NCBI RefSeq assembly: GCF_033763495.1 | Contig: NZ_JANRKL010000216.1 | Location: forward strand, 1-64,000 | Source: Haliscomenobacter sp033763495 | Lineage (GTDB): Bacteria; Bacteroidota; Bacteroidia; Chitinophagales; Saprospiraceae | Length of the DNA: 64,000 nt | Reading direction: 5' to 3' | In this document: positions 16,742 to 26,575 of the stretch, piece by piece | How positions within the stretch are numbered: position 1 is the first letter of the stretch | How the letters are laid out: every line of letters begins with the position of its first letter | Made by a program: the position numbers and the translations under genes | Notes under the pieces: model-generated | Told to the model about the DNA's origin: nothing | The model's input: only the letters and a program-made list of their open reading frames with translations | Database searches by the model: none

Positions 16742-18643
16742 TTATTGCTGAACCATCAACTTGGCGGTTTCGCCATCGGCAGTTTGTACGAAGTAGATAC
16801 CTGTAGTGAGGTCGCTTACGTCAAGTTGGTTGGTGTTGCGCACTACCCGCATGCGTTTGCCTTCTACGTTGTAGATGGCTACATCGGTTGTTTTGTTCAG
16901 GTATACGACCCGGGTAGTTGGGTTAGGATACAATTTGAAACCTACCTTTTCAATGGTTGGCTCTTGCAAAGCAGTTACTTTCAGTTTGTCAAAACCGTTG
17001 ATTGCAAAAGTCAGGGAGTGGTTAAAAGGGAATGGATTGTCTCCACTGGAGTGCTGAGCGTTGATCAACAAAGACTTACCATCAGGAGTTGGCATTGCAC
17101 CTGTGATTTCTGCGCCCTTAGGTACAGCAGTCAAACGGATCAGATTGTCAATAGTTGGATTTTTGATGGACAAGTCCAACAAAAAGACCTCACAAGTAGG
17201 ATTACTTACGCCAGCGGGTACACGGTTGTAAGTTATTCCATTCAAATCCTCACAGATTACCAAGAAAGACTTGCCATCGATGGTCATGACGTTCAAACCG
17301 TCAGGATTAGAAAGGTGCTTTTTGGGATAATCGGCAATCGCTTGACCAGCAGAAGTAGCAAACTCAGGACCACCTTCGATCAATACATAATTGGTATCTC
17401 TTACTGGATCATAAGCCCATACCCGGCCATAATAATCCTTGTATCCAGCAGAACCAGTAGTGGTAGCCGTTACACCTTGCTTGGTTGCCCGAGCAGCGTG
17501 ATAAGGATCAACCACCCCGCCTCTGCCAGCTCCAGCTGCGAAGCCAGTACCTAATTGATCGTTGCCAGTTTCAGTCCAATATACGATACCCGTTTTGTAA
17601 TCAATAGCTACCCACTCAATCCGAGCATACATTGTAGCCCCCAATTTGGCAGCTTCTGCATGGTGATTGAACATGCTAGCAGAGTCAGCTTGGTTGATTT
17701 CAACCCACTTGTAGCCCTTGATATCGTGCTTGTATACGTACAATTTACCTTTGCTGTAATCGCCAGCTTTTTCGGCTTCAAACTTGCCCCAGAAGCCTGG
17801 AGTTTCGTCTGGCCCAAAATAAACAGTTTTCAAGTCCTGGCTGATGGCGCCACCCTCAAATGGTTGACGGCCCCAGTTGTACTGCTTACGGATAGCCTTG
17901 GCCTGGATGGGGTCAATTTCTACCAACCAGTTGAAGTTTTGGTACTTCTTGATTTTTTTACCATTGAAGATACCGGGCAGATCTGTTTTGATCGTGTAAT
18001 CAGCAGTGTCACGTACTCCCATACCGGCAGCCAGTGTACCTACACGGTAAGGGAAAGCGCCACTTGCGGAAGTGCTCAGGTTTTGACCAGTGAAGATTGA
18101 GTTGTTGCTGGTACGCCACCATTCTTCAGCCGTCCAGATGCGGCCATCAGGGCTGACGATACCACCACAGTTCATACCGGTTTCACCTACTGTGTTCACA
18201 AAGTCAACATTGAAGAAATGCCCTTTGCGGCCATCGTTCAGCGTTTGTTCTACCACTTCCAATTCATCAGTTTGTACGTTGCGCTTCACGCGGAAGGCGG
18301 TCATACCACCTCCGTCGCCCATTTTGTCATCATGGTAAACTTGTTCGTGGTTAACAGAAACCCAACCTAAGGATGCACCGGATTTGTCAGGTGTAAAGCC
18401 GATGAAGTCATGCCATTCTTTGGCGATGGCGCGTCCTGCTGGGTTGTTGTAGGTTTTGGTAGTTTGTACAATGTCATGTCCACCTACAAACAACACCTGC
18501 ATTTTCAATGGAGAAGGTGGCAGCAATACTTCGCTTGGAACGTAGTTTGCTGGCATTTGCAGTTCTTCAGAAAACAGTTTTTGGGCAAAAGCCGCTACTG
18601 TTCCCAAGCTGCACAGCAGCACGGAAAGTACCAATTTTTTCAT
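16742..18643 (-). CDS. PhoX-like (DUF839) secreted protein with T9SS sorting domain
   Basis: The 633-residue protein has a signal peptide (MKKLVLSVLLCSLGTVAAFA) and a large PhoX/DUF839-type propeller. Its landmarks include 'GWVSVNHEQVYHDD', 'NCGGIVSPDGRIWTAEEWW', 'YFGPDETPGFWGKF' and 'LSNPDGLNVM'. Family members include calcium- and iron-dependent alkaline phosphatases, so phosphomonoester hydrolysis is possible but not shown. The last 75 residues ('FKLYPNPTTRVVYL' to 'GIYFVQTADGETAKLMVQQ') are a type A T9SS sorting domain, which targets it to the surface. It heads a minus-strand run with the peroxidase and the cytochrome/FG-GAP gene. Confidence 0.85.
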   Translation of the reverse strand: MKKLVLSVLLCSLGTVAAFAQKLFSEELQMPANYVPSEVLLPPSPLKMQVLFVGGHDIVQTTKTYNNPAGRAIAKEWHDFIGFTPDKSGASLGWVSVNHEQVYHDDKMGDGGGMTAFRVKRNVQTDELEVVEQTLNDGRKGHFFNVDFVNTVGETGMNCGGIVSPDGRIWTAEEWWRTSNNSIFTGQNLSTSASGAFPYRVGTLAAGMGVRDTADYTIKTDLPGIFNGKKIKKYQNFNWLVEIDPIQAKAIRKQYNWGRQPFEGGAISQDLKTVYFGPDETPGFWGKFEAEKAGDYSKGKLYVYKHDIKGYKWVEINQADSASMFNHHAEAAKLGATMYARIEWVAIDYKTGIVYWTETGNDQLGTGFAAGAGRGGVVDPYHAARATKQGVTATTTGSAGYKDYYGRVWAYDPVRDTNYVLIEGGPEFATSAGQAIADYPKKHLSNPDGLNVMTIDGKSFLVICEDLNGITYNRVPAGVSNPTCEVFLLDLSIKNPTIDNLIRLTAVPKGAEITGAMPTPDGKSLLINAQHSSGDNPFPFNHSLTFAINGFDKLKVTALQEPTIEKVGFKLYPNPTTRVVYLNKTTDVAIYNVEGKRMRVVRNTNQLDVSDLTTGIYFVQTADGETAKLMVQQ

Positions 18644-18814
18644 GGTCTGGTAATTATTGATTTAGGATAAAATAGAGATTGTTCTTCTTGGGCGAAGTTC
18701 CAGACTAAATGTGAAGTGGGTGTAAATATTAAGTTAGGTTTTGATTATGGAATCGTAAACCCATCCTCCAGTGCAAATGTTGTTGTGTAAAACAAAAACC
18801 AATGTCAAAAAAAA

Positions 18815-19561
18815 TCAACAGGTTTGGCGCTCACGTTGAGTTAGATAGATTAGCAACTCACCTGTTGTTGCGTTAAATGTATATTCGTGCAATGCCAAGG
18901 GCCGTCTGGCAGGCCCCATCTTTACACAGCCCAATTTGGAAAACTCGCTGCCATGACATGGACAAACCCAGGAATTCCCCTGATCTGGAGTATCCACCGG
19001 GCACCCATTGTGGGTACAATTCAGGTTGAGGATGGTAAACCGATCCACTGCAGTGCGAATGATGGAAATGGTATCAAAAACGGGGTGTTGGTACAGCACG
19101 ACCCCACCAATTGAGTTCAGTGTAGGGTGGTCCTTGATCAGCAAACTTGCGGTGGGAATCAGTTGAAAAAATGATTCCGAAGTACTCAGCACCTGGCCAC
19201 TTTCCAGGTTCAGCAGGCGAAACTGCGCCAATTGGCTGCTGATTTGTGGTACTTCCCAAGGGTATTGCCCTTCTTGAGCAGCTACTCGTTCGGCAATGGT
19301 TTGCCAGGTAAGTCCATGGTTGTGCGAAAAATCAATACGCAGGTAAGCCACACAGCCTGCTATCCAGCGAATGTTGTACTCGGTTCCTCCGTAAAGGGTC
19401 AAGCCGTCCGTTTCGCCCAACAACAAAAGTGCTTTGGGCCCATCTTCACACAAGGGGGAAATTTTTTCATAGGTACAATCGCCTAGTAGGGCCAGGCCTG
19501 CCAGCCCAGTGCCCAAGTGCAGCAATTTGTTCAACAACCAACGTCGAGAGTGCAACTCCAT
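18815..19561 (-). CDS. Rieske [2Fe-2S] lipoprotein
   Basis: The 248-residue protein carries the complete Rieske cluster site near its C-terminus: CTHNGC and CPCHGSEF, giving the Cys-His/Cys-His ligands, with the disulfide cysteines also present. The N-terminus has a twin-arginine-like SRRWLL followed by a hydrophobic stretch and Cys in 'LALLGDC', so it may be a Tat-exported lipoprotein. A middle domain of about 100 residues ('HNHGLTWQTIAERVAAQ' ... 'YPWEVP') resembles the beta-sandwich repeats of secreted proteins. It is probably a periplasmic electron carrier. No cytochrome b gene is nearby, so it is not obviously part of a bc1/b6f complex. Confidence 0.85.
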   Translation of the reverse strand: MELHSRRWLLNKLLHLGTGLAGLALLGDCTYEKISPLCEDGPKALLLLGETDGLTLYGGTEYNIRWIAGCVAYLRIDFSHNHGLTWQTIAERVAAQEGQYPWEVPQISSQLAQFRLLNLESGQVLSTSESFFQLIPTASLLIKDHPTLNSIGGVVLYQHPVFDTISIIRTAVDRFTILNLNCTHNGCPVDTPDQGNSWVCPCHGSEFSKLGCVKMGPARRPLALHEYTFNATTGELLIYLTQRERQTC

Positions 19562-19776
19562 TTCTTCTACGATTAAAATACTCCGATTGAAAGGCTTTCA
19601 GGATGAATTTTGCAATACCCTCAAAATTGAAACTGACTTGTGAATTGAAGGTGTTTTCGGGTTTAAGGTTGTGTAAAGGGAAGTCGTTTTTTATGGGAAA
19701 AGTACAGTCAACTTAGACCTTAAAGCCCTTTACCATTTCTTAACACCTGACAAAGTAGCAATTGCTGCGATCTATT

Positions 19777-19784
19777 TACTTTTG
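19777..19784 (+). promoter_or_regulatory. Candidate promoter of the sigma factor/FecR/SusCD locus
   Basis: TACTTTTG fits TAnnTTTG, 25 bases upstream of the sigma factor ATG at 19810. Confidence 0.5.
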
Positions 19785-19809
19785 TGTGTTTAACCATCTA
19801 ATAACGACT

Positions 19810-20343
19810 ATGGCACGTAAGTTGGTACAGGAACTTATTTCGGGAAATCGATCAGCTTTTCAGCAAGTATATGATCAATTTCATGCCAGGGTCTACCTGT
19901 TCGCCCAAAAGCATACCAAAGAAAGCAACGATGTAGAAGATATTGTGCACGATGTTTTTTTACAGATTTGGGAAAAACGAGAAAAACTGTCCCCCACGAC
20001 TCCGCTTGAAGCCCAACTTTTTGTGATTACACGCAGTAGAATCATCAACAATTACCGCAGGGGGCTGATTAAAGACAATGCCTACCAAAATTTATCTAGC
20101 CAATACTTACCAAACGCAACAATGGATTCATTCGAAGACGATGAATCCATTCAAAAACTCAACGAAGCCATAGAGTTGCTGCCTCCCAAAAGGAAACAAG
20201 TCTTCAAAATGGCCAAAATTGACGGGCTTTCTTATGAGGAAGTAGCCAAAACCCTGGATATTTCTAAAAGCACCGTTGAAGCGCAAATGGTGAAAGCCTT
20301 AAAATTCTTGAGAGACCAAATGGGCAATTTGCCCTTTTTCTAA
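19810..20343 (+). CDS. ECF RNA polymerase sigma factor (FecI-like)
   Basis: This 177-residue sigma-70 family factor has region 2 ('YDQFHARVYLFAQKH', 'VEDIVHDVFLQIWEKRE') and region 4 ('LPPKRKQVFKMAKIDGLSYEEVAKTLDISKSTVEAQM'). An in-frame TTG at 19762 would add 16 residues unlike the family, and the ATG at 19810 follows a promoter motif, so I use the ATG. It is followed by an anti-sigma FecR-like gene and a SusC gene with an STN domain. This is the standard arrangement for signal transfer from the outer-membrane receptor to transcription of the same locus. Confidence 0.93.
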   Translation: MARKLVQELISGNRSAFQQVYDQFHARVYLFAQKHTKESNDVEDIVHDVFLQIWEKREKLSPTTPLEAQLFVITRSRIINNYRRGLIKDNAYQNLSSQYLPNATMDSFEDDESIQKLNEAIELLPPKRKQVFKMAKIDGLSYEEVAKTLDISKSTVEAQMVKALKFLRDQMGNLPFF

Positions 20344-20435
20344 CTTTTTTTGAAAAAACTTTAAAATCGAGTAAAGGTTTTTTCAACTTCAATTGTAATC
20401 GTAAATGTATTCAATGCCGAATCGGCTGCAATGAA

Positions 20436-21446
20436 ATGAAGATCAACCAAGACATACTACAAAAATACCGAGAAGGAACTTGCACAGCGGAAGAACTGGA
20501 TGCGTTGAAGGTGTATTTCGAGCAAAATAAGCTGGATGATTTTCAGTTGATCCTGCTGGATGACTGGAACGAAATTGATGAAATCCAATCCATACCCAAA
20601 GAGACCTCTGCCCGCATGTGGGATCGTTTGAACCAGAGTATTCCCGCTGACCAAATTGAGTCAAAAATTGTTCCACTCAGTTGGTACAAATGGCGGCGAA
20701 TCGCTGCAGCAGCGCTGATTGTGGTTGTTGCGCTGAGTGCCTTCTGGCTCTATAATATATGGAATACCCCTCCCATATTGGTTGAATTCAACCCATCAAA
20801 AGATGAAAACCGCAGAGTCGAATTGCAGGATGGTTCAGTAGTTTGGCTTGGACCCGGTAGTTCACTGCGCTTTCAAAAGGGTTTTTCCAAAAAGGCTCGA
20901 GCCATAGAATTGAGCGGCGAGGCATTTTTTCAGGTAAAAAAAGACCAGAGCAGGCCGTTTTCAGTTAGCGCTGAAGGCATCCGTACCACAGCCTTAGGCA
21001 CCTCTTTCAGGGTAAAGGCTAAAAACAACAGCCCAGAAGTACGTGTAGCCCTCATTACGGGGAGTGTGATGGTTCAATCAGAAAAAAATACCCTGCAGCA
21101 AGCCAGCTATTTCCTTACGCCGGGCAAACAGTTCGTCCTACTTAAAGGCAGCAACAACCCCAAAGTTGAATCCGTTGACAATCAATTGGTATTGGACTTG
21201 AGAGACGGAAAATTGGTGTTTGAGGATGCCCCTTTGAAGCATGTTTTGCTCCAACTCAAAGCCATTTATCACGTAGACATTGATTTTAAATCAAAAATGA
21301 TCAATGACTGCATTGTCAATACAAGTTTTCCCAAAAACGAACCTGTAAAAAATATTTTAACGGTTTTGGCTTTTGCCAATAGCCTTGAAGTCACTCAACC
21401 AAGCAAAAACCATTTCAATCTGTTGGGGCAAGGCTGTTCCAATTGA
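20436..21446 (+). CDS. FecR family anti-sigma/sigma regulator
   Basis: The 336-residue inner-membrane protein has a cytoplasmic N-terminal part (about 1-85), one transmembrane helix (AAAALIVVVALSAFWLYNIW, about 89-108) and a periplasmic FecR domain ('GSVVWLGPGSSLRFQKGF', 'GEAFFQVKKDQSRPFSV'). The C-terminus resembles DUF4974 ('FEDAPLKHVLLQLKAIYHVDI'). It probably holds the adjacent ECF factor inactive until the SusC receptor signals through its N-terminal STN domain. Confidence 0.92.
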   Translation: MKINQDILQKYREGTCTAEELDALKVYFEQNKLDDFQLILLDDWNEIDEIQSIPKETSARMWDRLNQSIPADQIESKIVPLSWYKWRRIAAAALIVVVALSAFWLYNIWNTPPILVEFNPSKDENRRVELQDGSVVWLGPGSSLRFQKGFSKKARAIELSGEAFFQVKKDQSRPFSVSAEGIRTTALGTSFRVKAKNNSPEVRVALITGSVMVQSEKNTLQQASYFLTPGKQFVLLKGSNNPKVESVDNQLVLDLRDGKLVFEDAPLKHVLLQLKAIYHVDIDFKSKMINDCIVNTSFPKNEPVKNILTVLAFANSLEVTQPSKNHFNLLGQGCSN

Positions 21447-21562
21447 ATGAAATGAAATAATCCTTCCATTAATAAGCCTGTGTTGGTCCAAACGTAGGGT
21501 AGTTCAACCTATCCCTGCTAATGGGATTGCCATGCTTGTTGCAAAAAGCAAATTTTACCATT

Positions 21563-24500
21563 ATGAAAACAATGCTCACTATTCAAACCAGTTTAAAACG
21601 ATGGAGAATACCATTGTTGCTGCTTTTTTCAACCTTTTATTTTATACCATCTGGCTGGGCCAATGCTCAAGAGGAGTCCTTTGTCAGACTAGATTTCAAG
21701 AATGTGCCCATTACCAAGGTTTTGGCAGAAATTGAACGCCAAACCGATTATTCTTTCACCTACAACAAAAAGCAAATAGCCAGTATCCGTGTGGAAAAAG
21801 TGGTATTCAGAAGCGAGCCCTTGAAAAATGTGCTGAGCTTTTTGGAAAAAACAGCCAACCTGGATTTTGTGGTAGTCAACAAGTTGATTGGGGTAAAAGT
21901 AAAAGCAATAAACGCCCCAAAGTCAACGAATGTGCCCATCCCTAAGGTCAACACAATTCCAACACCCGATGTGGAGGTAAGTGGCAGTGTTGCCGACGAT
22001 AAAACCGGAGAACCTTTGGTGGGTGTTTCCATCTCGGTGAAACAAAGCGGGAATGGTACCTACTCCGATGCGGAGGGGAAATTCAAAATCCTGGTACCCG
22101 GTGTGGAAAGCACCATCCTGGTTTTTTCCTACGTGGGTTATGAAACTGTGGAGCTCAATTTTAGCCGCAACCAAAGCCTTGATGTCAAAATGAAGGAAAG
22201 TGCACTCCGATTGAATGAGGCGGTGGTGATTGGTTACGGCGAACAATCGAGGAGCAGGGTAACGGGAGCGGTTTCCAAGATTGACGGTACCGAACTGAAT
22301 AAATATGCAGGCACCAGTTTTGAACAACAAATGACGGGCCGCATCGCCGGGGTACAGATCAACCAAGCCTCTGGCCAACCGGGCAAAGATGCCCAAGTGA
22401 TTGTACGCGGAATTGGAACTTTGACCGCTGGGAATAAACCCTTAATCGTAGTGGATGGTTTCCCCCTCTCGGAAGGCACTCCCTTTAGTTCCATCAATCC
22501 GCAGGATATTGCCAGCATTGACATTCTTAAAGATGCCGCATCCGCTACCATCTACGGCTCTCGGGCGGCCAATGGCGTCATCATCATCACCACCCGCAAA
22601 GGGAAGATGGGGGCTCCAAAATTTGAACTGGATGTTTTCAGTGGATTCCAGGCACGAGGAGATAATGTAAAATTTGTAGATGCATACGATGCTGCCACTT
22701 TTTTCACCGAAGCCCGAGATTGGGGTTACGTGTCCAAAAACCCAAGCAAACGCAAAGAAAGTGATGACGCCGCTACCCGTTTGGCCAATGGCGCAAGCAA
22801 ACGAGAGCTACGCCTCAACTACCTCCAACCTTACCTGGATCGTCAAGCCGGATTGACCAATACCAACTGGTTGGATGAAGTTTTCCGTACCGCCCCGATG
22901 AGTAGTTACAACCTGGCTGTTTCGGGAGGTTCCGAAAAAACGACCTATTACATTTCTGCCAATTATTTCGATCAGGAGGGCATCGTTGTAGGCTCAGATT
23001 TGGAACGCTACTCGGGGTCAATCAACATCCGCAGCAATTTTAGCAAACGAATGGAGTTTGGCTTGAACCTCAACCCCTCTTACATGAGCCAAAATTTCAT
23101 CAAGGATGATGGCAATTGGAGCAACGACCCAGTTGCCACGGCTACGATTATGTATCCGTTCTTTGCACCCTACAAAGCGGATGGAACGCTGGCCATCAGT
23201 GAACAAATTCAAGCCAACCTTGCTGAAGATGGGGCTTTGAGTGAAAACCCGCTGGCACTGATGGCTAGGCTGAAAAACAAACGCTACAGCTTCCGAACCT
23301 TCGGAAATTCCTTTTTGAAACTTGAGTTGCTGCCCAAACTTTCCTACAAAATTCTTTTGGGCGGAGATTACCGCTCTACCTTTGAGGACGAATACGTACC
23401 AGGAGATGTGGGCGAATACCGAATTCCTGCGCCAAAACCTGCCCGGAGCACCGAATACAATGGCATCCGCAACAACTACCTGCTAGAACATACCTTGACG
23501 TACGCTCAAAAATTTGGCAAGCACAACCTTGACTTACTGGCTGGTTACACTTTCCAAAAAGAGTTGGGTAACCAAACCTCCATCACCGGGCAAGGTATCC
23601 CCGACGACAACATTACCAACATTGCCGGCGCCAGTACTTACTCCGTTTCGCCTTCCCGCTACATATGGACACAGATTTCTTATCTGGGACGCGCCCAGTA
23701 TGCGTATGATGGCAAGTATTTATTGTCGGTAGCCTTGCGCAGAGATGGTTCTTCCCGCTTTGGGGCAGAATCAAAATGGGGTGTATTCCCTTCTGTTTCC
23801 GCTGGGTGGCTGTTGAACAAGGAAGGATTTCTTTCCGATTCCAAGTTGATCACCTATGCTAAACTGAGGGGAAGTTGGGGCAAAACGGGCAACAACCAAA
23901 TCGGCTCATTCAGTTCTCAGGCGCTGGTACGAGGCAGCGATTATGTATTCGGCAACCAACTTGGAGCCGGTTTCGCTGTGGCTACTTCGCCCAATCCCAA
24001 CTTATCCTGGGAAACCAACACCTCTTACAATTTTGGTTTAGACTTGGCGCTTTGGGATAAACTAACCATTTCAGCCAACTATTACCATTCCATCACCTCA
24101 GACTTGTTGCTGAACGTACCGGTACCCGAACAATCTGGCTTTAGTAGTTCCCTGCAAAACATTGGCGAGATTCAAAACACGGGCGTTGAACTGGAACTTG
24201 CTGGAAAAGGCATTCGCCTCGGGCAATTCACGCTTGAACCTTTTGGCAACATCACCACGAACAAAAACGAAGTATTGGCCTTGGCACCTGGCCAAACCCA
24301 AATCATTACAGGGCAGGGCAGTGCGTTCCGCACCAGAGTAGGTGGCCCCATTGCTGAACTATATGGTTACAAAGTAATAGGCGTCTTTAAAACGGCGGAG
24401 GAAATTAAAAGCCGCCCAGTTTTGCCTGGAACCCTTACTGGTGATTACATCATTGAGGATGTGAATGGTGACGGTGCCATTACTACCGCGGATCGAACTG

Positions 24501-25033
24501 GCTTTGGCACCTACAATCCAAAATTCATATTTGGTTTTGGCACCAACCTTGCCTACAAAAATTTTGAATTGAGCCTGGTGTTCAACGGGGTTGAAGGTCG
24601 TACGGTGCACACTTTTGATCAAGCATACATCACAGAAGTAGGAGAAGGCTTTGGTGTTCCTACCCAAAACTATTTCGACAACCGTTACCATCCGGTGAAC
24701 AATCCAGATGGATTTTACGCTCAACCCAACCTGGGGAACTTCTCCGCAGCTCGCCGGGATTCCCGCGCCTCCAGTATCTACTTTGTCAATGGAGATTTTG
24801 TACGCCTGAGGACTGCTCAACTGTCTTACACCTTACCCAAGGCGGCTTTATCTAAGTTGCACCTATCTAACCTAAGGCTGTATGCAACAGGGAATAACCT
24901 GTTTACCATTACCAATTTCACCAATTTCAACCCTGAGGCCACTACTTCTGATAGCGTATTGACATCTGGTTACAGCCGTGGTGATTATCCGATTGCAAAA
25001 TCTTTAATCTTTGGTATCCGTGCCAATTTCTAA
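21563..25033 (+). CDS. SusC/RagA-type TonB-linked outer membrane protein with STN domain
   Basis: With the ATG at 21563 the protein has 1156 residues. The 14 extra codons upstream from 21521 do not look like a signal, so I start here. A signal peptide (through 'SGWANA') is followed by an STN signalling domain ('FVRLDFKNVPITKVLAEIERQ'), a carboxypeptidase-regulatory-like domain ('VSGSVADDKTGEPLVGVSIS') and a TonB plug ('AVVIGYGEQSRSRVTGAVSK', 'IVRGIGTLTAGNKPLIVVDG'). A long beta barrel ends in aromatic Phe (FGIRANF). It imports a substrate in an energy-dependent way together with the SusD-like lipoprotein just downstream. The STN domain and the upstream FecI/FecR pair imply substrate-sensing autoregulation. 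The nearby phosphodiesterase hints at glycerophosphodiesters as ligand (inference). Confidence 0.95.
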   Translation: MKTMLTIQTSLKRWRIPLLLLFSTFYFIPSGWANAQEESFVRLDFKNVPITKVLAEIERQTDYSFTYNKKQIASIRVEKVVFRSEPLKNVLSFLEKTANLDFVVVNKLIGVKVKAINAPKSTNVPIPKVNTIPTPDVEVSGSVADDKTGEPLVGVSISVKQSGNGTYSDAEGKFKILVPGVESTILVFSYVGYETVELNFSRNQSLDVKMKESALRLNEAVVIGYGEQSRSRVTGAVSKIDGTELNKYAGTSFEQQMTGRIAGVQINQASGQPGKDAQVIVRGIGTLTAGNKPLIVVDGFPLSEGTPFSSINPQDIASIDILKDAASATIYGSRAANGVIIITTRKGKMGAPKFELDVFSGFQARGDNVKFVDAYDAATFFTEARDWGYVSKNPSKRKESDDAATRLANGASKRELRLNYLQPYLDRQAGLTNTNWLDEVFRTAPMSSYNLAVSGGSEKTTYYISANYFDQEGIVVGSDLERYSGSINIRSNFSKRMEFGLNLNPSYMSQNFIKDDGNWSNDPVATATIMYPFFAPYKADGTLAISEQIQANLAEDGALSENPLALMARLKNKRYSFRTFGNSFLKLELLPKLSYKILLGGDYRSTFEDEYVPGDVGEYRIPAPKPARSTEYNGIRNNYLLEHTLTYAQKFGKHNLDLLAGYTFQKELGNQTSITGQGIPDDNITNIAGASTYSVSPSRYIWTQISYLGRAQYAYDGKYLLSVALRRDGSSRFGAESKWGVFPSVSAGWLLNKEGFLSDSKLITYAKLRGSWGKTGNNQIGSFSSQALVRGSDYVFGNQLGAGFAVATSPNPNLSWETNTSYNFGLDLALWDKLTISANYYHSITSDLLLNVPVPEQSGFSSSLQNIGEIQNTGVELELAGKGIRLGQFTLEPFGNITTNKNEVLALAPGQTQIITGQGSAFRTRVGGPIAELYGYKVIGVFKTAEEIKSRPVLPGTLTGDYIIEDVNGDGAITTADRTGFGTYNPKFIFGFGTNLAYKNFELSLVFNGVEGRTVHTFDQAYITEVGEGFGVPTQNYFDNRYHPVNNPDGFYAQPNLGNFSAARRDSRASSIYFVNGDFVRLRTAQLSYTLPKAALSKLHLSNLRLYATGNNLFTITNFTNFNPEATTSDSVLTSGYSRGDYPIAKSLIFGIRANF

Positions 25034-25044
25034 ATCAAACTGCC

Positions 25045-26445
25045 ATGAAAAAAACACTATATCTCGCTCTATTTGCTACGCTGGTCATGACGGCTTGTAC
25101 CGACGAGCTGTTTCAGGTGCCCATAACCGACAAAGAGTCTTCCAATTTTTTCAAAAGTGAGGTGGAAATTGAAGAAGCAGTAAATGGAGTCTACTCTACT
25201 TTACAATTTACTGGCTTGTACAATTTGTACATTCCTGCACTGGGCGAAATTTCGTCTGACGACGCCTTTGACGAAGTACCCGCCAACGACAATGGCATTT
25301 ATGGAGAGTTGGACGAGTTCACTACTGTAACCTCCAATGCCTTGATCACCCGTACCTGGAAAGACAGCTATATTGGCATCCAATATGCCAACACCGTACT
25401 GAATCGAATTGAAGGCATCAGCTTTACCACTCCCGCTACCAAGAATGCCCGAATCGGAGAAATGCAGTTCATCCGGGCTTTACTCTATTTCAACCTGGTG
25501 CGTTTGTTTGGTGACGTTCCCCTGGTTATTGAAGAAACCAAAAATCCCAATGACTTTTTTGGCAAAGGTCGTACGCCGCTTGATCAGGTATACCAACAAA
25601 TTATCAGTGATCTGACCAACGCCATCGCCAATCTGCCAGTTTCCACGACCCAACAAGGCCGGGTAATCAAAACAGCAGCACAAGCGCTTTTGGGCAAGGT
25701 ATTACTCACTAGAAAAGACTACAATGGTGCAAAAACACAACTACAAGCCGTGGTGAGTAGCGGCAAGCACAGTTTGTTGGCAAAACCAGAAGAGATTTTC
25801 TCGATAAGCAACGAAAACAATGCCGAGATCATTTTTTCAGTACAATTTGCATCTGGCATCAATGGCAATACCGAGGGCAGTGCCGCTCACCAACAGTTCA
25901 GCCCCTCTGGCACCGTGAGTGGAGCCAAAGGCCACAATTTGCCCAGCAAACAATTGGTAGCCCTGTATGCGGCCAACGATTTGCGGAAAAACGCTTATGT
26001 GGGCACAACTTCCATTGGCACACCTTTTAGCAAAAAATTGGTAAAACCAACTACATCGCCTGCCGATGGAGCCAGTAATTTTGTGGTGCTGCGCTATGCC
26101 GATGTGTTGCTGATGTTAGCCGAAGTGGAAAACGAACTGAACAACACCTCCAGTGCCGCCACCTACCTCAATCAAGTACGCAAAAGGGCAGGGCTGGCAG
26201 ATGCAACTGCCAGTAACCAGGCCGACCTTCGGACAGCAATAGAACTGGAGCGCCGCCTCGAATTCATTGGTGAGGGCCACCGTTGGTTTGATCTACTCCG
26301 TTATGGAAAGGCAGTCGAAGTGATGAACGAATGGTTCAAATCCGTGGGAAAATTGATCACCATCAACTCGAACCGCTTGCTGATGCCCATCCCACAGGGT
26401 CAAATTGATACCGACCCTGCAATCAAACAAAACCCTGGATATTAA
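25045..26445 (+). CDS. SusD/RagB-type nutrient-binding outer membrane lipoprotein
   Basis: The 466-residue lipoprotein (lipobox 'LVMTAC', Cys18) begins 11 bases after the SusC stop. It has the family landmarks 'IEEAVNGVYSTLQ' near the start, TPR-like helices ('FIRALLYFNLVRLFGDVPLV'), and the C-terminal 'RRLEFIGEGHRWFDLLRYGKA' and 'NRLLMPIPQGQID' blocks. SusD proteins sit as a lid on SusC and capture ligand at the cell surface. The substrate is not readable from the sequence. Confidence 0.95.
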   Translation: MKKTLYLALFATLVMTACTDELFQVPITDKESSNFFKSEVEIEEAVNGVYSTLQFTGLYNLYIPALGEISSDDAFDEVPANDNGIYGELDEFTTVTSNALITRTWKDSYIGIQYANTVLNRIEGISFTTPATKNARIGEMQFIRALLYFNLVRLFGDVPLVIEETKNPNDFFGKGRTPLDQVYQQIISDLTNAIANLPVSTTQQGRVIKTAAQALLGKVLLTRKDYNGAKTQLQAVVSSGKHSLLAKPEEIFSISNENNAEIIFSVQFASGINGNTEGSAAHQQFSPSGTVSGAKGHNLPSKQLVALYAANDLRKNAYVGTTSIGTPFSKKLVKPTTSPADGASNFVVLRYADVLLMLAEVENELNNTSSAATYLNQVRKRAGLADATASNQADLRTAIELERRLEFIGEGHRWFDLLRYGKAVEVMNEWFKSVGKLITINSNRLLMPIPQGQIDTDPAIKQNPGY

Positions 26446-26457
26446 TTTTTAATCCTT

Positions 26458-26558
26458 CGCAGCAATTGAGTCCCTGGGAATGAGAAGAAAATAAGCTCAA
26501 AAGAGCGAAGCTAAATTGGCAACTTATTTTTTTCTCGTTCCCTGGCTCAGTTGCTGCG
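26458..26558. repeat. Long imperfect inverted repeat after susD, terminator-like
   Basis: The arm 26458-26495 (CGCAGCAATTGAG... ATAAG) pairs imperfectly with 26523-26558 (CTTATTTTT... GTTGCTGCG). The right arm is followed directly by six T (26559-26564), which could end the SusCD transcript before the phosphodiesterase gene. Confidence 0.7.
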
Positions 26559-26575
26559 TTTTTTAACCCAAAGTC

